Origin: Thermoguttaceae bacterium
Lineage (GTDB): Bacteria; Planctomycetota; Planctomycetia; Pirellulales; Thermoguttaceae
NCBI GenBank assembly: GCA_017441605.1
Contig: JAFRXD010000029.1
Span: forward strand, 1 to 64,000
Reading direction: 5' to 3'
Length of the DNA: 64,000 nt
In this document: one piece after another, positions 46,201 through 54,534 of the stretch
Numbering within the stretch: position 1 is the stretch's first letter
Layout of the letters: each line of letters starts with the position of its first letter
The notes under the pieces: generated by a model
Told to the model about the DNA's origin: nothing
The model's input: only the letters and a program-made list of their open reading frames with translations
The model's database searches: none
Translations under genes and position numbers: made by a program

Positions 46201-46747
46201 CGGCGAGACCGGGCGCGGAATCGGCGAGCATTTTGGGTTAAAGCGAACCGACGTCGACGTTTGGATGTGCACCTTGAGCAAGACCTTCGCCAGCTGCGGC
46301 GGCTATATCTCCGGGCGCAAGGAATTGATTCAGTACCTCAAGTACACCGCCCCGTCCTTTATGTTCAGCGTCGGCATGCCCCCCGCGCAAGCGGGAGCCG
46401 CCCTCGAGGCTTTGCGCGTCTTGGAGCGCGAACCGGAGCGCGCGAAAAAGCTGCGCGACAACAGCGCCTATTTCAAAGAGTTGGCGCGAGAGCGCGGGCT
46501 CGACGTCGGTCTGGCGCAAGACACGGGCGTGGTTCCGGTCATCATCGGCAACTCGATTCAAACCCTCGCCGCCTCGCACCAGCTGTTCCTTCGCGGGATC
46601 AACGCCCATCCGATTTTGCACCCCGCGGTCGAGGAGCGACACGCGCGAATTCGATTCTTCTTGACCTCCCTACACACGAGGGAGCAAATCAAGACGACGG
46701 TCGACGCGATGGCGGAAATCTTGAAAGAGATGGAAGAGCGGAAGTAA
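43265..46747 (+). CDS. Three-module fatty acyl-AMP ligase - ACP - alpha-oxoamine synthase
   Basis: 1160 residues from a GTG at 43265 (GGAG 9 bases upstream). Module 1 (about 15-590) is an adenylating enzyme: YTSGSTGSPKGVMLTHKNM and a FAAL-type YPPRRNRSMLRIQSIADNAE that favours acyl-AMP ligase over CoA ligase. Module 2 (about 650-745) is an ACP with carrier Ser S700 in ELGLDSLERME, after a Ser-rich linker. Module 3 (about 760-1160) is a PLP-dependent alpha-oxoamine synthase (serine palmitoyltransferase/KAPA synthase family): STYNYIGTSGEPSVTAAAQA, GGHQTNEGIIG, MVDEAHSIGVLGETGRG and the PLP Lys K1006 in TLSKTFASCGGYIS. The design implies that a fatty acid is activated, loaded on the built-in ACP and condensed with an amino acid, giving a 3-keto sphingoid base or amino ketone. 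The amino-acid substrate is not deducible here. Confidence 0.88.
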   Translation: MPANQPSETFFGPSTLVDLLRYRATIQPDDAAFVYLTDGASAEVPITYGELDRRCRALAAWLQKHDMRGKRALLLYPPGLEFIVAFYGCLYAGATAVPVYPPRRNRSMLRIQSIADNAEASLALTTSDVLEHVGNIIDDTPNLKRIPWKATNQITEGLENEWIEPQIGPDDFAFFQYTSGSTGSPKGVMLTHKNMLHNAMLIETGFEHTRSCRGVFWLPSYHDMGLIGGVIEPVYCGCPNVMMSPLSFLQKPYRWLAAISKYKATTSGGPNFAYDLCVKMIKPELVETLDLSSWRVAFNGAEPVQAETLDRFARKFEPCGFKYESFYPCFGLAEGTLIVTGGMRDKPPVVRSFDPDMLSAGNAVEAVAGTERSRSLVSSGREIIGQRVAIVDPETLKERPQGQVGEIWTKSDSVAQGYWKNEPETERCFRARIADTGEGPFLRTGDLGFKLDGELFVTGRIKDLMIIHGVNVYPQDVELTAQRVSPSLRLNNGGAFMVGDYKQEKLVLVQEVERKFKAEDAPPVFEKIREAIAMEHEIPINAIVLIKPGSLPKTSSGKVQRHECRAGYLNGSLNVVASWSLDDDAKKDSASAPRNFGSFNEENNPLYDPVDSKTSSGDDSRASIATAAWEQTSRDMSGVLSPAPKTEPSELKESKREVSASSLSYDETVRIVLEEVYKVAKERARNLTVDSDITELGLDSLERMEILASLEDRFGGQFPETVLPTLFTAREVVDAVRKHLGDGRSFEGRETKYYKVDESSRDFSKFPEYLAVREKVELADRMGMSHFFEPHENPAGATIRIKGKDYINFSTYNYIGTSGEPSVTAAAQAAVAQYGTTAGASRIVAGEIPLHRELELEITKFLGTEDTIVLVGGHQTNEGIIGHLMGAEDLILYDALAHNSIVQGCVLSGARRRPFPHGDWDAVDKILSWQRNKFRRVLIALEGVYSMDGDYPNLPEFVKLREKHNTLLMVDEAHSIGVLGETGRGIGEHFGLKRTDVDVWMCTLSKTFASCGGYISGRKELIQYLKYTAPSFMFSVGMPPAQAGAALEALRVLEREPERAKKLRDNSAYFKELARERGLDVGLAQDTGVVPVIIGNSIQTLAASHQLFLRGINAHPILHPAVEERHARIRFFLTSLHTREQIKTTVDAMAEILKEMEERK

Positions 46748-46780
46748 GCCCCTCGCGCGGTTTCGAGATTATTCAAACGA

Positions 46781-46813
46781 GCGACTCGCTCTCTTTGGGG
46801 CGAGTCGTTTTTT
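46781..46813 (+). terminator. Terminator of the FAAL-ACP-AOS gene
   Basis: Arms GCGACTCGC (46781-46789) and GCGAGTCGT (46800-46808), then TTTTTT. Confidence 0.83.
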
Positions 46814-46853
46814 GTTGCCGGAGCCACTTTTGGCGCGTCTTGGGCGCGACGAC

Positions 46854-46882
46854 TTGACCTTCGGCGATTTCCTTCGTACAAT
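46854..46882 (+). promoter_or_regulatory. Sigma-70-like promoter of the BMC shell gene
   Basis: TTGACC (46854-46859), 17-bp spacer, TACAAT (46877-46882), about 57 nt before the ATG. Confidence 0.78.
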
Positions 46883-46945
46883 GAGGGAAAGCGCGGCGAC
46901 TTTCGTCGCGCTCGAATTTGTTCGCAACGCATTTGGGACCAGAGA

Positions 46946-47506
46946 ATGTCGAATAAAATCGCCGTCGGCGCGATCGAGCTTTCGAGCGTCGGAGTCGGAT
47001 ATCAAGTTCAAGACGCGCTAATGAAAGCGGCGACGACGACGCTTCTCATCGCGCGAACTGTCTGTTCCGGCAAATATTTGCTGGTTTATTCCGGGAAAAT
47101 CGCCGACGTCGAGGAGGCGACCGCGGTCGCGCTCAAGGTCGGGGGGATTTCGGTGATCGACCATTTGACCGTCGCCAACGTTTGCCAAGCGATTTTTCCC
47201 GCGATGGCGCAGTCGGTCGTTCTTTCGCCGGAAGAAATCGGAGCGCTCGGCGTCGTCGAGACCTTCAGCGCCACCTCGGCGCTGATCGCCGCCGACTTCG
47301 CCGGAAAAGCCGCGAACGTCGTCCTCTTCCGACTGAGTTTGGCGATGGCCCTCGGCGGCAAAGGGCTTCTTATGCTGACCGGCTCCCAAGCGGACGTCGA
47401 AACGGCGGTCGAGGCGGCGAAAAACGCCCTCAAGGACCGAGGAACCCTCGCGTCCGCCGTCGTGGTGTCGCGCCCGGAGCGCGAGATTTTTAACGAGTAC
47501 CTCTAA
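46946..47506 (+). CDS. Tandem-domain bacterial microcompartment shell protein, PduT-like
   Basis: 186 residues made of two BMC folds. The first (about 5-88) opens AVGAIELSSVGVGYQVQDAL; the second (about 95-182) opens ALGVVETFSATSALIAADFA and ends VVVSRPEREIF. This matches the trimeric PduT type. C40 in RTVCSGKYLLVYSG sits where PduT has the Cys that binds a 4Fe-4S cluster at the central pore. No other shell protein or encapsulated enzyme is in the window, so it would serve a microcompartment encoded elsewhere, or something new. ATG with GGGA 7 bases upstream. It shares a probable operon with the SDR and GNAT genes. Confidence 0.9.
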   Translation: MSNKIAVGAIELSSVGVGYQVQDALMKAATTTLLIARTVCSGKYLLVYSGKIADVEEATAVALKVGGISVIDHLTVANVCQAIFPAMAQSVVLSPEEIGALGVVETFSATSALIAADFAGKAANVVLFRLSLAMALGGKGLLMLTGSQADVETAVEAAKNALKDRGTLASAVVVSRPEREIFNEYL

Positions 47507-47527
47507 CGTTGAGGCGATTTGACCGCT

Positions 47528-48472
47528 ATGAAAATAGTCGTTATTGGTTCGCGCGGAACCCTCGGCATGGCCCTCGCCGACTTCTGGAACGACCCGCGCG
47601 TCGAGGCCCGAATCGCCGCGAATTTGGGGCGCGACCCCGTCGTCTCGAACGACGAGATCTTTCCCCTAAATCTGCCCGATTTCGACGTTTGTTCCCGCAT
47701 GCTCGCGATCGACGCGATTACCGAGCTCGAGCCCGACGTCGTCGTGAACGCGAGCGGGATCAACTTGGTCGATTGGCTCGAGCCTCGCGGGAACACGGCG
47801 ATGAACGTCCACGTTCACGCGGTCGCGAATTTGAAAACCGCGGTCGAGCGCGCCGGGGCGCTTCTCGTGCAATTCGGCTGCGGCGAAGTGTTCTATCGCG
47901 AGTCCCTATCGGACGTTCCCCCCGACTTTCCCGGGTTTTCCGAGTCGGACGAGCCCAATCCCGCGAGCGTTTACGCGAAGACGAAACTAGAGAGCGAGCG
48001 CGTCGCGCGAGAGGCGTCCGACCATCTCGTTTTGCGCCTTTCCTCTTTGTTCGGCGAGACTTCGGAATATTCCAGCGGGAATCTCGTCGCCTCGCTTATC
48101 AACTCCCTGTCGCGTACGACGAAGATTTCCGTCCTTTCCGATCGCGTTATGGAGCCCCTGTGGTCGATCGACGTTCTCTGCGCCTTGAAAACCCTTTTGG
48201 CGCGCGGAGTTCGAGGACTATGTCATCTCTCGGGCGGCTCGCGAGCGACTCCAAAGGAAGTCGCCGAGCGGTTCTTCTGGGAAACGGGGCATCGAAAACG
48301 AGAAGTCGTCGGCATTTCGTCGAAAGACTACGGAGAAGTCGCTCCCCGATCCGCGTTTACGGTTCTGCGCTCCGAAACGCTCGGATCGACCGAGGGCGTC
48401 TATCGAATACCCGACTGGCGGACCGCCCTTCGCGATTATCTCGATTGGCGACAGGGCGGATCGATCTTCTAG
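47528..48472 (+). CDS. SDR-family dTDP-4-dehydrorhamnose reductase-like protein
   Basis: 314 residues, an extended short-chain dehydrogenase of RmlD type. It has the Rossmann motif IGSRGTLGMALADF, VVVNASGINLVDW, the catalytic YxxxK in YAKTKLESE and a C-terminal substrate region with PLWSIDVL. RmlD makes dTDP-L-rhamnose, but no other rml gene is near, so the substrate may be a different sugar or a keto-lipid. GAGG lies 13 bases before the ATG and 4 before a TTG at 47519, so the start is uncertain. It lies 21 bp after the shell gene. Confidence 0.8.
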   Translation: MKIVVIGSRGTLGMALADFWNDPRVEARIAANLGRDPVVSNDEIFPLNLPDFDVCSRMLAIDAITELEPDVVVNASGINLVDWLEPRGNTAMNVHVHAVANLKTAVERAGALLVQFGCGEVFYRESLSDVPPDFPGFSESDEPNPASVYAKTKLESERVAREASDHLVLRLSSLFGETSEYSSGNLVASLINSLSRTTKISVLSDRVMEPLWSIDVLCALKTLLARGVRGLCHLSGGSRATPKEVAERFFWETGHRKREVVGISSKDYGEVAPRSAFTVLRSETLGSTEGVYRIPDWRTALRDYLDWRQGGSIF

Positions 48473-48485
48473 TCCGAGGCGCTCG

Positions 48486-49052
48486 ATGAGTCCAAGCGAC
48501 GATCAAAGCGCGTTTTGCGGTCGCGCGAATCGGGTTCTTTCCGAACGGTTGGAGATCGCCCCGCTGACTCGCCCGGAGACGGAGTTGTACTTGACCGACG
48601 TCGAGGAGTTCGCTCGCGCCCTCCGATTGAGCGAGGCGCCGAGGGAGCCGGATCCCGACGTTCGCGTCGCCTGCGATTGGCTGATCGAGGTCGGGTTGCG
48701 GTTCGACGCGGCGTCGAGCCCTTACGGCGCCCTTTGGGCGATCGCCGAGCTATCGACGCGTCGAATGATCGGTCGGTTTGGGTTCAAAGGCGAGCCGATC
48801 GACGGCGAGGCCGAGATTTGTTACGGGATCGACCCCGCGTTTCGCGGGCGCGGGTTCGCGACGGAAGCGATTCGCGCCCTGGTCGATTGGGGTTGGACGC
48901 GCCGCGATTTGCGAGGGCTGGTCGCGGAGACCCTGAAAGAAAACGCCGCTTCTCGCCGCGTTCTGACGAAATGCGGTTTTGCGGTCGTCGGCGAGGAGCG
49001 CCCCGACGAGGACGCCCTTTTTTGGAGAATCGAGCGCCCGCGACGCTCTTGA
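48486..49052 (+). CDS. GNAT-family N-acetyltransferase (RimJ/RimL type)
   Basis: 188 residues. The acetyl-CoA loop is EICYGIDPAFRGRGFATEAI (pattern RGxGxA), followed by LVAETLKENAASRRVLTKCG, the usual helix-turn before the last strand. An N-terminal RLEIAPLTRPE marks the RimJ/RimL-like group. The acceptor is unknown. ATG with GAGG 6 bases upstream, 13 bp after the SDR gene, so probably the third gene of the BMC operon. Its last codons contain the -35 element of the pgi promoter. Confidence 0.86.
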   Translation: MSPSDDQSAFCGRANRVLSERLEIAPLTRPETELYLTDVEEFARALRLSEAPREPDPDVRVACDWLIEVGLRFDAASSPYGALWAIAELSTRRMIGRFGFKGEPIDGEAEICYGIDPAFRGRGFATEAIRALVDWGWTRRDLRGLVAETLKENAASRRVLTKCGFAVVGEERPDEDALFWRIERPRRS

Positions 49053-49077
49053 TATTTTATCGCGACGCGCTTATAAT
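49049..49077 (+). promoter_or_regulatory. Sigma-70-like promoter of pgi
   Basis: TTGATA (49049-49054), 17-bp spacer, perfect TATAAT (49072-49077), about 92 nt before the GTG start. It overlaps the stop codon of the GNAT gene. Confidence 0.83.
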
Positions 49078-49175
49078 GGGGCGCATTGATAGCGAGCTTT
49101 GAGTCGCTCCGCTCGGCGGTTTTTTCTCCGAGCGCGAGCGCCCGGGCGTCAACGAAGAACGAGAGGAACTATAAA

Positions 49176-50822
49176 GTGGGTTCGAAATTAACGCAATCTA
49201 AGGTTTGGCAGGACCTCGCCGCGCATAAGAAGGCAATGGAATCGACGTCGATGCGCGAGCTTTTCGCTAGCGATCCCGATCGTTTCAAGAAGTTCTCGCT
49301 GGAATTTCAAGGGATTCTGTTCGACTATTCCAAGAACCGAATTACGAGCGAGACGATCGATTTGCTCGTCGCGCTGGCGGAAGAGTCGGGGCTCCGCGAA
49401 AAGACCGAGGCGATGTTCACCGGGCAAAAGATCAACGTTACCGAGAACCGCGCGGTCTTGCACGTCGCGTTGCGAAATCGTTGCAATCGACCTATCTACG
49501 TCGACGGCAAAGACGTGATGCCCGACGTGAATCGCGTTTTGGCGAAGATGAAGTCGTTCTGCGACCGCGTTCGCGGCGGGGAATGGCGAGGACTGACCGG
49601 CAAACCGATTACCGACGTCGTCAACGTTGGTATCGGCGGTTCCGACCTGGGTCCCAATATGGTCTGCGAGGCGCTAAAGCCTTATTGGACGAATATTACC
49701 CCCCATTTCGTGTCCAACGTCGACGGAACCCATATCGTCGAGACCCTGAAGAAGCTCGATCCCGAGACGACCCTCTTTATTATCGCCTCGAAGACGTTCA
49801 CGACCCAAGAGACCATGACGAACGCGGAATCCGCGAAGAAATGGTTCCTCGAAAAGACCGGAGACGAGTCGGCGGTCGCGAAGCATTTCGTCGCCCTGTC
49901 CACGAATCGCGAGGCGGTCGAGAAGTTCGGAATCGACCCCGACAATATGTTCGAGTTCTGGAACTGGGTCGGAGGTCGATACTCCCTTTGGAGCGCGATC
50001 GGGCTTAGCATCGCGCTGGCGGTCGGTTTCGACAACTTCGAGCGCCTCCTCGACGGCGCCCACGAGATGGACGAGTATTTCCGCTCGGCTCCCTATCGCG
50101 AGAATATTCCCGTTCTTATGGCGCTACTAGGCGTTTGGCACAACAATTTCTGGGGCGCCGAAACTCAGGCGATTTTGCCTTACGACCAGTATTTGAGCCG
50201 ATTCCCCGCCTTCCTGCAGCAAGGGGACATGGAGAGCAACGGAAAGGGCGTCGATCGCGAGAACAACCGCGTCGATTACTCGACAGGCTCGATCGTCTGG
50301 GGCGAGCCCGGAACCAACGGGCAGCACGCGTTTTACCAGCTCATCCATCAAGGGACGAAGCTAATTCCGTGCGATTTCCTCGCTCCGGTTCAAACCCAAA
50401 ACCCGATCGGCGACCACCACAATAAATTGATCGCCAACTTTATCGCCCAAACCGAGGCCCTGATGAAGGGCAAGACGGAAGAGGAAGCCTACGCGGAGCT
50501 CGTAAAGTCCGGGCTCGACGATGCGGAGGCGCGACGTTTGGCTCCCTCGAAGGTCTTCACCGGAAATCGACCGACCAACTCGATTTTCTTCGAGAAACTC
50601 GACCCCGCGATGCTAGGGCGACTAATCGCTATGTACGAAATGAAGATTTTCGTCCAAGGGATTGTCTGGAACGTCAATTCGTTCGACCAAATGGGCGTCG
50701 AGCTCGGCAAACAACTCGCGAAAGCGGTCTTGCCCGAGCTGACTTCCTCCGCTCCGACGACTTCTCACGACTCCTCGACCAACGCGCTGATCGAATTCTA
50801 TAAATCGCGCCGAGCGAAATAG
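49176..50822 (+). CDS. pgi: Glucose-6-phosphate isomerase
   Basis: It interconverts glucose-6-phosphate and fructose-6-phosphate. 548 residues from a GTG at 49176 with AGGA 8 bases upstream; this matches the family length, and an upstream start would overlap the promoter. Motifs: [33 protein letters not shown], the catalytic Glu in [32 protein letters not shown] with the active-site His, and the C-terminal Lys in [10 protein letters not shown]. Confidence 0.95.
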   Translation: MGSKLTQSKVWQDLAAHKKAMESTSMRELFASDPDRFKKFSLEFQGILFDYSKNRITSETIDLLVALAEESGLREKTEAMFTGQKINVTENRAVLHVALRNRCNRPIYVDGKDVMPDVNRVLAKMKSFCDRVRGGEWRGLTGKPITDVVNVGIGGSDLGPNMVCEALKPYWTNITPHFVSNVDGTHIVETLKKLDPETTLFIIASKTFTTQETMTNAESAKKWFLEKTGDESAVAKHFVALSTNREAVEKFGIDPDNMFEFWNWVGGRYSLWSAIGLSIALAVGFDNFERLLDGAHEMDEYFRSAPYRENIPVLMALLGVWHNNFWGAETQAILPYDQYLSRFPAFLQQGDMESNGKGVDRENNRVDYSTGSIVWGEPGTNGQHAFYQLIHQGTKLIPCDFLAPVQTQNPIGDHHNKLIANFIAQTEALMKGKTEEEAYAELVKSGLDDAEARRLAPSKVFTGNRPTNSIFFEKLDPAMLGRLIAMYEMKIFVQGIVWNVNSFDQMGVELGKQLAKAVLPELTSSAPTTSHDSSTNALIEFYKSRRAK

Positions 50823-50857
50823 TTGAAACGGGCGTTTCGCGTTCGCGTTCCCATACG

Positions 50858-50894
50858 AAAGGGCTTCGCCGATTCTCTCGACGAAGCCCTTTTT
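50858..50894. terminator. Bidirectional terminator between pgi and the antiporter gene
   Basis: Perfect 11-bp arms AAAGGGCTTCG (50858-50868) and CGAAGCCCTTT (50882-50892), T/A ends on both sides, between two convergent genes. Confidence 0.87.
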
Positions 50895-50949
50895 CGCTCG
50901 AGCCTCTCGCGAACCCCGGCTCGTTCCCTTACCGAGGAGAGGTTCCCGA

Positions 50950-52731
50950 TTACGCGATTTCCTCTTTGTCGGCCTCGATTTTCGCGGGAATTTTCTTGCC
51001 GAAGATTCTCAGACTCAGACAGGTCGTCGCGATCGCGACCGGTAAAACGACCCAAATGGAGACCCCGAAACCGACGGGAAGAAAACCGAATAGAATCGCG
51101 ATTCCCGCGACGAACAAACCGTAGGGCAACTGGGTTTCGACGTGCTCCAGCATGCCGCACCGCGCGCTCGTCGCGGAGAGGATCGTGGTGTCGGAGATCG
51201 GCGAGCCGTGGTCCCCGAAAATCGCGCCCGTCAAGACGGCGGCGGCGCACGCGATAAGATAGGGATAATCGCCCGGCATAAGCGCGTTCGCGAACGGGAT
51301 CGCCAGAGGGGTAACGATCGCCATCGTCCCGTAGGACGTCCCCGTGGCGAACGAAATGACCGCCGCGAAAACGAAAATCAAGGTCGGCAACAAGAACGTC
51401 GGGGTTCCTTCCGAAAGCGCTCCGACAAGGAATTGCGCGGTTCCCAAGTGGTCCTTGTTAATGCAGGTCGAGAGCGTCCACGCGAGGATTAAAATGACGA
51501 ACGTGAAACAGAGCGATTTCACGCCCGCCAACCACGCGTTCACCGAACCCGAGACGGTCGTCTTGCGGAAGACGACGTTCATGCCAAAGGCGACGATTCC
51601 CGCGAGGAGCGCCGCGCGGAAAATCGAGACCGCCGCGTCGGCGGCGCCTAAAATTTCGCGGATCGAAGTCGCGTTAAGCTCTTGGATCGTCGCGATTTTC
51701 TCCGCGTCTCCGCCCGCCATAATCGCGGTCCGACCCGACGCGTAGAAGAACGCGAACGCAGATACGATCAGAACGAGCAAGGGAACGATCGCGAAGAGCG
51801 ACGTCCCGAGCGTCGATTTCTTCTTCAAGCTCTTGGCGCCCGATTCGACCCCGTCGCTCGCCCCGCTCAACGCGTCGTCGATCGAAATGACCTCCGAGTT
51901 CATATCGCGAAGAAAACCCTTTCGCGCGAGAATTTCCGCTTTGCGCATCGGGCCGAAGTCGCGCAACGTAACGGCGCTAAAAAAGACGAACGCGAGCATG
52001 AGCAGGTTGTAGAACCGATACGGAATCGACGAGACGAACAGTCCGTAGGCGCTTATATTGCCCGAGAGCCCCGCGTCGGTCAGCCCGGAATCGAGGTACG
52101 CCACCTCGGTTCCGATCCACGTGGAGATCAGCGCGATTCCCGCGATCGGCGCGGCGGTCGCGTCGAGAATAAAAGCGAGCTTTTCCCGCGAGACCCGAGC
52201 GCGATCGGTAATGGGACGGACGATCGGGCCGCGGATTTGCACGTTGGCGTAATCGTCGAAGAAGACGAAAAGCCCGAGTAGCCACGAAACGAGTTGAGCC
52301 CCGATCGGACCGCGCGCGAGTTTGACGCACTGTTCCGCGACCGCGCGAACCCCTCCGCTCGCCGCGAGGAGCCCGACCAAACCCCCGATCGCCCCGCATT
52401 GCAGAAGAATTCCCGCGTTGCCCGGTTTCGCCACGACGTCGAGCATCGTTTGGCTCGCGATTTCAAAAGACCTACCAATGGCGATTACCGGCGCGGCTCC
52501 TCCTCCGAGCGCCAAGAGATACCCCGCCGAAAACACCCCGACGAGCAAGGAAACCACGACGTTGCGCGTCGCGAACGCCAGTAAAACCGCGATTATCGGG
52601 GGAGCGATCGACCAGATTCCGTTCGGCGCCCAAAAGGACGACTCGGGGAACGTCGCGGAAGTCAAGGGCGCGAGAATCCACGCGAGCGGGACTAACAAGC
52701 AAATCGCGACAAAAACAACTTTTTTTATCAT
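50950..52731 (-). CDS. NhaC-type Na+/H+ antiporter
   Basis: 593 residues with about a dozen membrane helices. It has the family's conserved segments: APPIIAVLLAFATRNVVVSL, CGAIGGLVGLLAASGG, the acidic VFFDDYANVQIRG, FILDATAAPIAGIALISTWI and SFATGTSYGTMAIVTPLAIP, and a conserved AIFGDHGSPISDTTIL. A soluble cytoplasmic loop of about 35 residues lies near the middle (DFGPMRKAEILARKG and beyond). It probably trades protons for sodium; a counter-ion other than Na+ or an organic substrate cannot be excluded. No good ribosome site is seen before the ATG. Confidence 0.88.
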   Translation of the reverse strand: MIKKVVFVAICLLVPLAWILAPLTSATFPESSFWAPNGIWSIAPPIIAVLLAFATRNVVVSLLVGVFSAGYLLALGGGAAPVIAIGRSFEIASQTMLDVVAKPGNAGILLQCGAIGGLVGLLAASGGVRAVAEQCVKLARGPIGAQLVSWLLGLFVFFDDYANVQIRGPIVRPITDRARVSREKLAFILDATAAPIAGIALISTWIGTEVAYLDSGLTDAGLSGNISAYGLFVSSIPYRFYNLLMLAFVFFSAVTLRDFGPMRKAEILARKGFLRDMNSEVISIDDALSGASDGVESGAKSLKKKSTLGTSLFAIVPLLVLIVSAFAFFYASGRTAIMAGGDAEKIATIQELNATSIREILGAADAAVSIFRAALLAGIVAFGMNVVFRKTTVSGSVNAWLAGVKSLCFTFVILILAWTLSTCINKDHLGTAQFLVGALSEGTPTFLLPTLIFVFAAVISFATGTSYGTMAIVTPLAIPFANALMPGDYPYLIACAAAVLTGAIFGDHGSPISDTTILSATSARCGMLEHVETQLPYGLFVAGIAILFGFLPVGFGVSIWVVLPVAIATTCLSLRIFGKKIPAKIEADKEEIA

Positions 52732-52814
52732 GGGGATCGCCCAACCGGCGCCGATCGCGCCGCAAAACGAGTTCGTGCTAAAAACGCGAGGCGAACGGTT
52801 TCGCCCGTCCCTCT

Positions 52815-52843
52815 AGTATAGGCGCGCGAGTCGACCTCGTCAA
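52815..52843 (-). promoter_or_regulatory. Promoter of the antiporter gene
   Basis: Minus strand TTGACG (52838-52843), 17-bp spacer, TATACT (52815-52820), about 80 nt before the ATG. Confidence 0.8.
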
Positions 52844-53044
52844 GCGTTGCGTCGCTCGGGGAACGTCGCGATTTGGGGACGGGAACCTTAGCAAAAAAAA
52901 CTAAAATCTTAAATTTTTCCCATTAAACTTAACCCGCCGGGGGCGCGGCGCCCGATAATTCGGGAAGAAAAGGATTGTCCCTAGGCGTCGCCGACGGAGC
53001 GTCGACGCGTCTGTGTTTACCGCCCGTTATATAAGGCAACTATT
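52844..53044 (+). other. Leader and promoter region of the porin gene
   Basis: With the antiporter promoter this completes a 313-bp gap. A strongly A+T-rich patch (about 52890-52935) is followed by a small GC hairpin (GGGCGCGGCGCCC). No convincing -35/-10 pair is seen for the porin, though the A+T patch is the likely promoter. Confidence 0.45.
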
Positions 53045-54307
53045 ATGAAACGGATTTTAATATTGGCGGCCCTATTGGGCGCCGCGTCGCTCAGCGGCTC
53101 CGCGTTTGCCTACAACTACGTCTATCGCGTTCCCGGCGCCGACGGCGCGCCGGGCGCTCCCCAACCGACCGCCGGTCCTCTCGACGAACAGACCGTTTAT
53201 TCCAGCGCGATCTCCGAAGAGGTCGGAGCCCCCGAGGAACAGGGCAAGCTCATTAGTGGAAGCATCGTCGGCTCTTGGGCCGACGGGTTTGGACAAGGCG
53301 GCGACGTCTGGCAAATGAACCAAGTTTGGCTCACTAGCGAAAAGATCGCCAGAACCGAGCCCGGTATGGTCGACTTTGGATATCGCGTGGACGCCCTCTT
53401 TGGCACGAACATTCTACAGTCCTCCGACGGTTTCGACGGAAAATGGGGCGTTAGCGGCGACGGTTACGGCGCTTCCATTTATCAAGCTTACGGCGAAATT
53501 GGTTGGGGCAAATTGGCGCTTAAGGGCGGTAAATTCGGAACCAATATCGGTATCGAATCGGTCGACGCCTCCGCGAACGATTTCGCGACCCACTCGCATA
53601 TGTTTAGGCACGAGCCCGCGACCCACACGGGCGGTCTGTTCACGTTCCACGCGACCGACAACTTCAGTCTCGACTTCGGAATGGTCTCCGGCGTCGACAA
53701 TAGCTTCGACAACCGTCGCGGCGACACGGGGTTCCTTTTCGGAGCCAATCTCGATCTCGCCGAGAACGTTTCCGTCTCTTACGCCGGCGCTCTGTCTCAA
53801 GTTCATAGCGAGCTCGGCGAAAATCGCGCCGCCACCTCTTGGGGCTACTACGACGACCTGTTCGGCGTTCCGGTCGGGGACAACGACGAGTATCTGCAAA
53901 CGATTACCGCCACGATCAATTTCACCGACAAGTTCAGCTATTCGTTCGCGACCAACTACGGAACGATGTCCGATCGTCGAGCCCACGACGCCCGCTACGG
54001 ACAACTCGGTTTCGCCAACTACTTTGGCTATCAATTGACCGAATGTCTCAAAGCCGCCGTTCGTTACGAATACTACACCCAATGGCTCGAAGACGCCGGC
54101 AAACCGTTCGGCGCGTTCGCTCCTTGGGCGGAGCGTCGCCAAAACATCCACGACGTCTCCTTCTCCTTGGTCTACAAGCCGATCGAGAACATCTTCATTC
54201 TGCCCGAAGTTCGCTACGACTGGATCGAAACCGGCGACGTCAAGAACCATTTCTCGGTTAAAGACGACGGACTCACCGGCGCCGTCGCTTGCGGTATCGT
54301 CTTCTAA
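53045..54307 (+). CDS. Outer-membrane beta-barrel porin (BBP2/OmpL-like)
   Basis: 420 residues with a signal peptide (about 1-22, LAALLGAASLSGSAFA). The mature protein is rich in amphipathic beta strands with Tyr, Phe, Trp and Gly: AYGEIGWGKLALKGGKFGT, FTFHATDNFSLDFGMVSGV, INFTDKFSYSFATNYGTMS, and it ends in the hydrophobic strand GAVACGIVF with terminal Phe, as expected for BAM recognition. This matches the putative beta-barrel porin-2 family common in Planctomycetota; the solute is unknown. AAGG lies 8 bases before the ATG. Confidence 0.86.
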   Translation: MKRILILAALLGAASLSGSAFAYNYVYRVPGADGAPGAPQPTAGPLDEQTVYSSAISEEVGAPEEQGKLISGSIVGSWADGFGQGGDVWQMNQVWLTSEKIARTEPGMVDFGYRVDALFGTNILQSSDGFDGKWGVSGDGYGASIYQAYGEIGWGKLALKGGKFGTNIGIESVDASANDFATHSHMFRHEPATHTGGLFTFHATDNFSLDFGMVSGVDNSFDNRRGDTGFLFGANLDLAENVSVSYAGALSQVHSELGENRAATSWGYYDDLFGVPVGDNDEYLQTITATINFTDKFSYSFATNYGTMSDRRAHDARYGQLGFANYFGYQLTECLKAAVRYEYYTQWLEDAGKPFGAFAPWAERRQNIHDVSFSLVYKPIENIFILPEVRYDWIETGDVKNHFSVKDDGLTGAVACGIVF

Positions 54308-54340
54308 ACTCGCGAGTTTCGCGCGCATTTGGAAATCAAA

Positions 54341-54380
54341 AAACCTCGGAGACGATAACCTTCCGAGGTTTATTTCTTTT
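54341..54380 (+). terminator. Terminator of the porin gene
   Basis: Arms AAACCTCGGA (54341-54350) and TCCGAGGTTT (54362-54371), then TATTTCTTTT. Confidence 0.85.
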
Positions 54381-54471
54381 GGCGCGGCGAACTTTGGATA
54401 AACTTCCCGCCCGCGTTGTTCGCGCGACTTATTTGGAACGACTCAACTGGTCTTATGGTCGTTTGCTCGAT

Positions 54472-54506
54472 AAAAAACGGCTCCGCGTCGCATAGGCGCG
54501 GAGCCG
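54472..54506 (-). terminator. Terminator of the giant surface-protein gene
   Basis: Minus-strand arms CGGCTCCGCG and CGCGGAGCCG (54497-54506 and 54478-54487), followed by TTTTTT, about 28 bp after the stop. Confidence 0.87.
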
Positions 54507-54534
54507 CTTTCGCTTTTCCTCAACTGGAAGTCGC

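Noticed and set aside
45005..46231. 408-residue minus-strand frame inside the FAAL-ACP-AOS gene
   Set aside because: Antisense to conserved PLP-enzyme sequence; composition typical of shadow frames.
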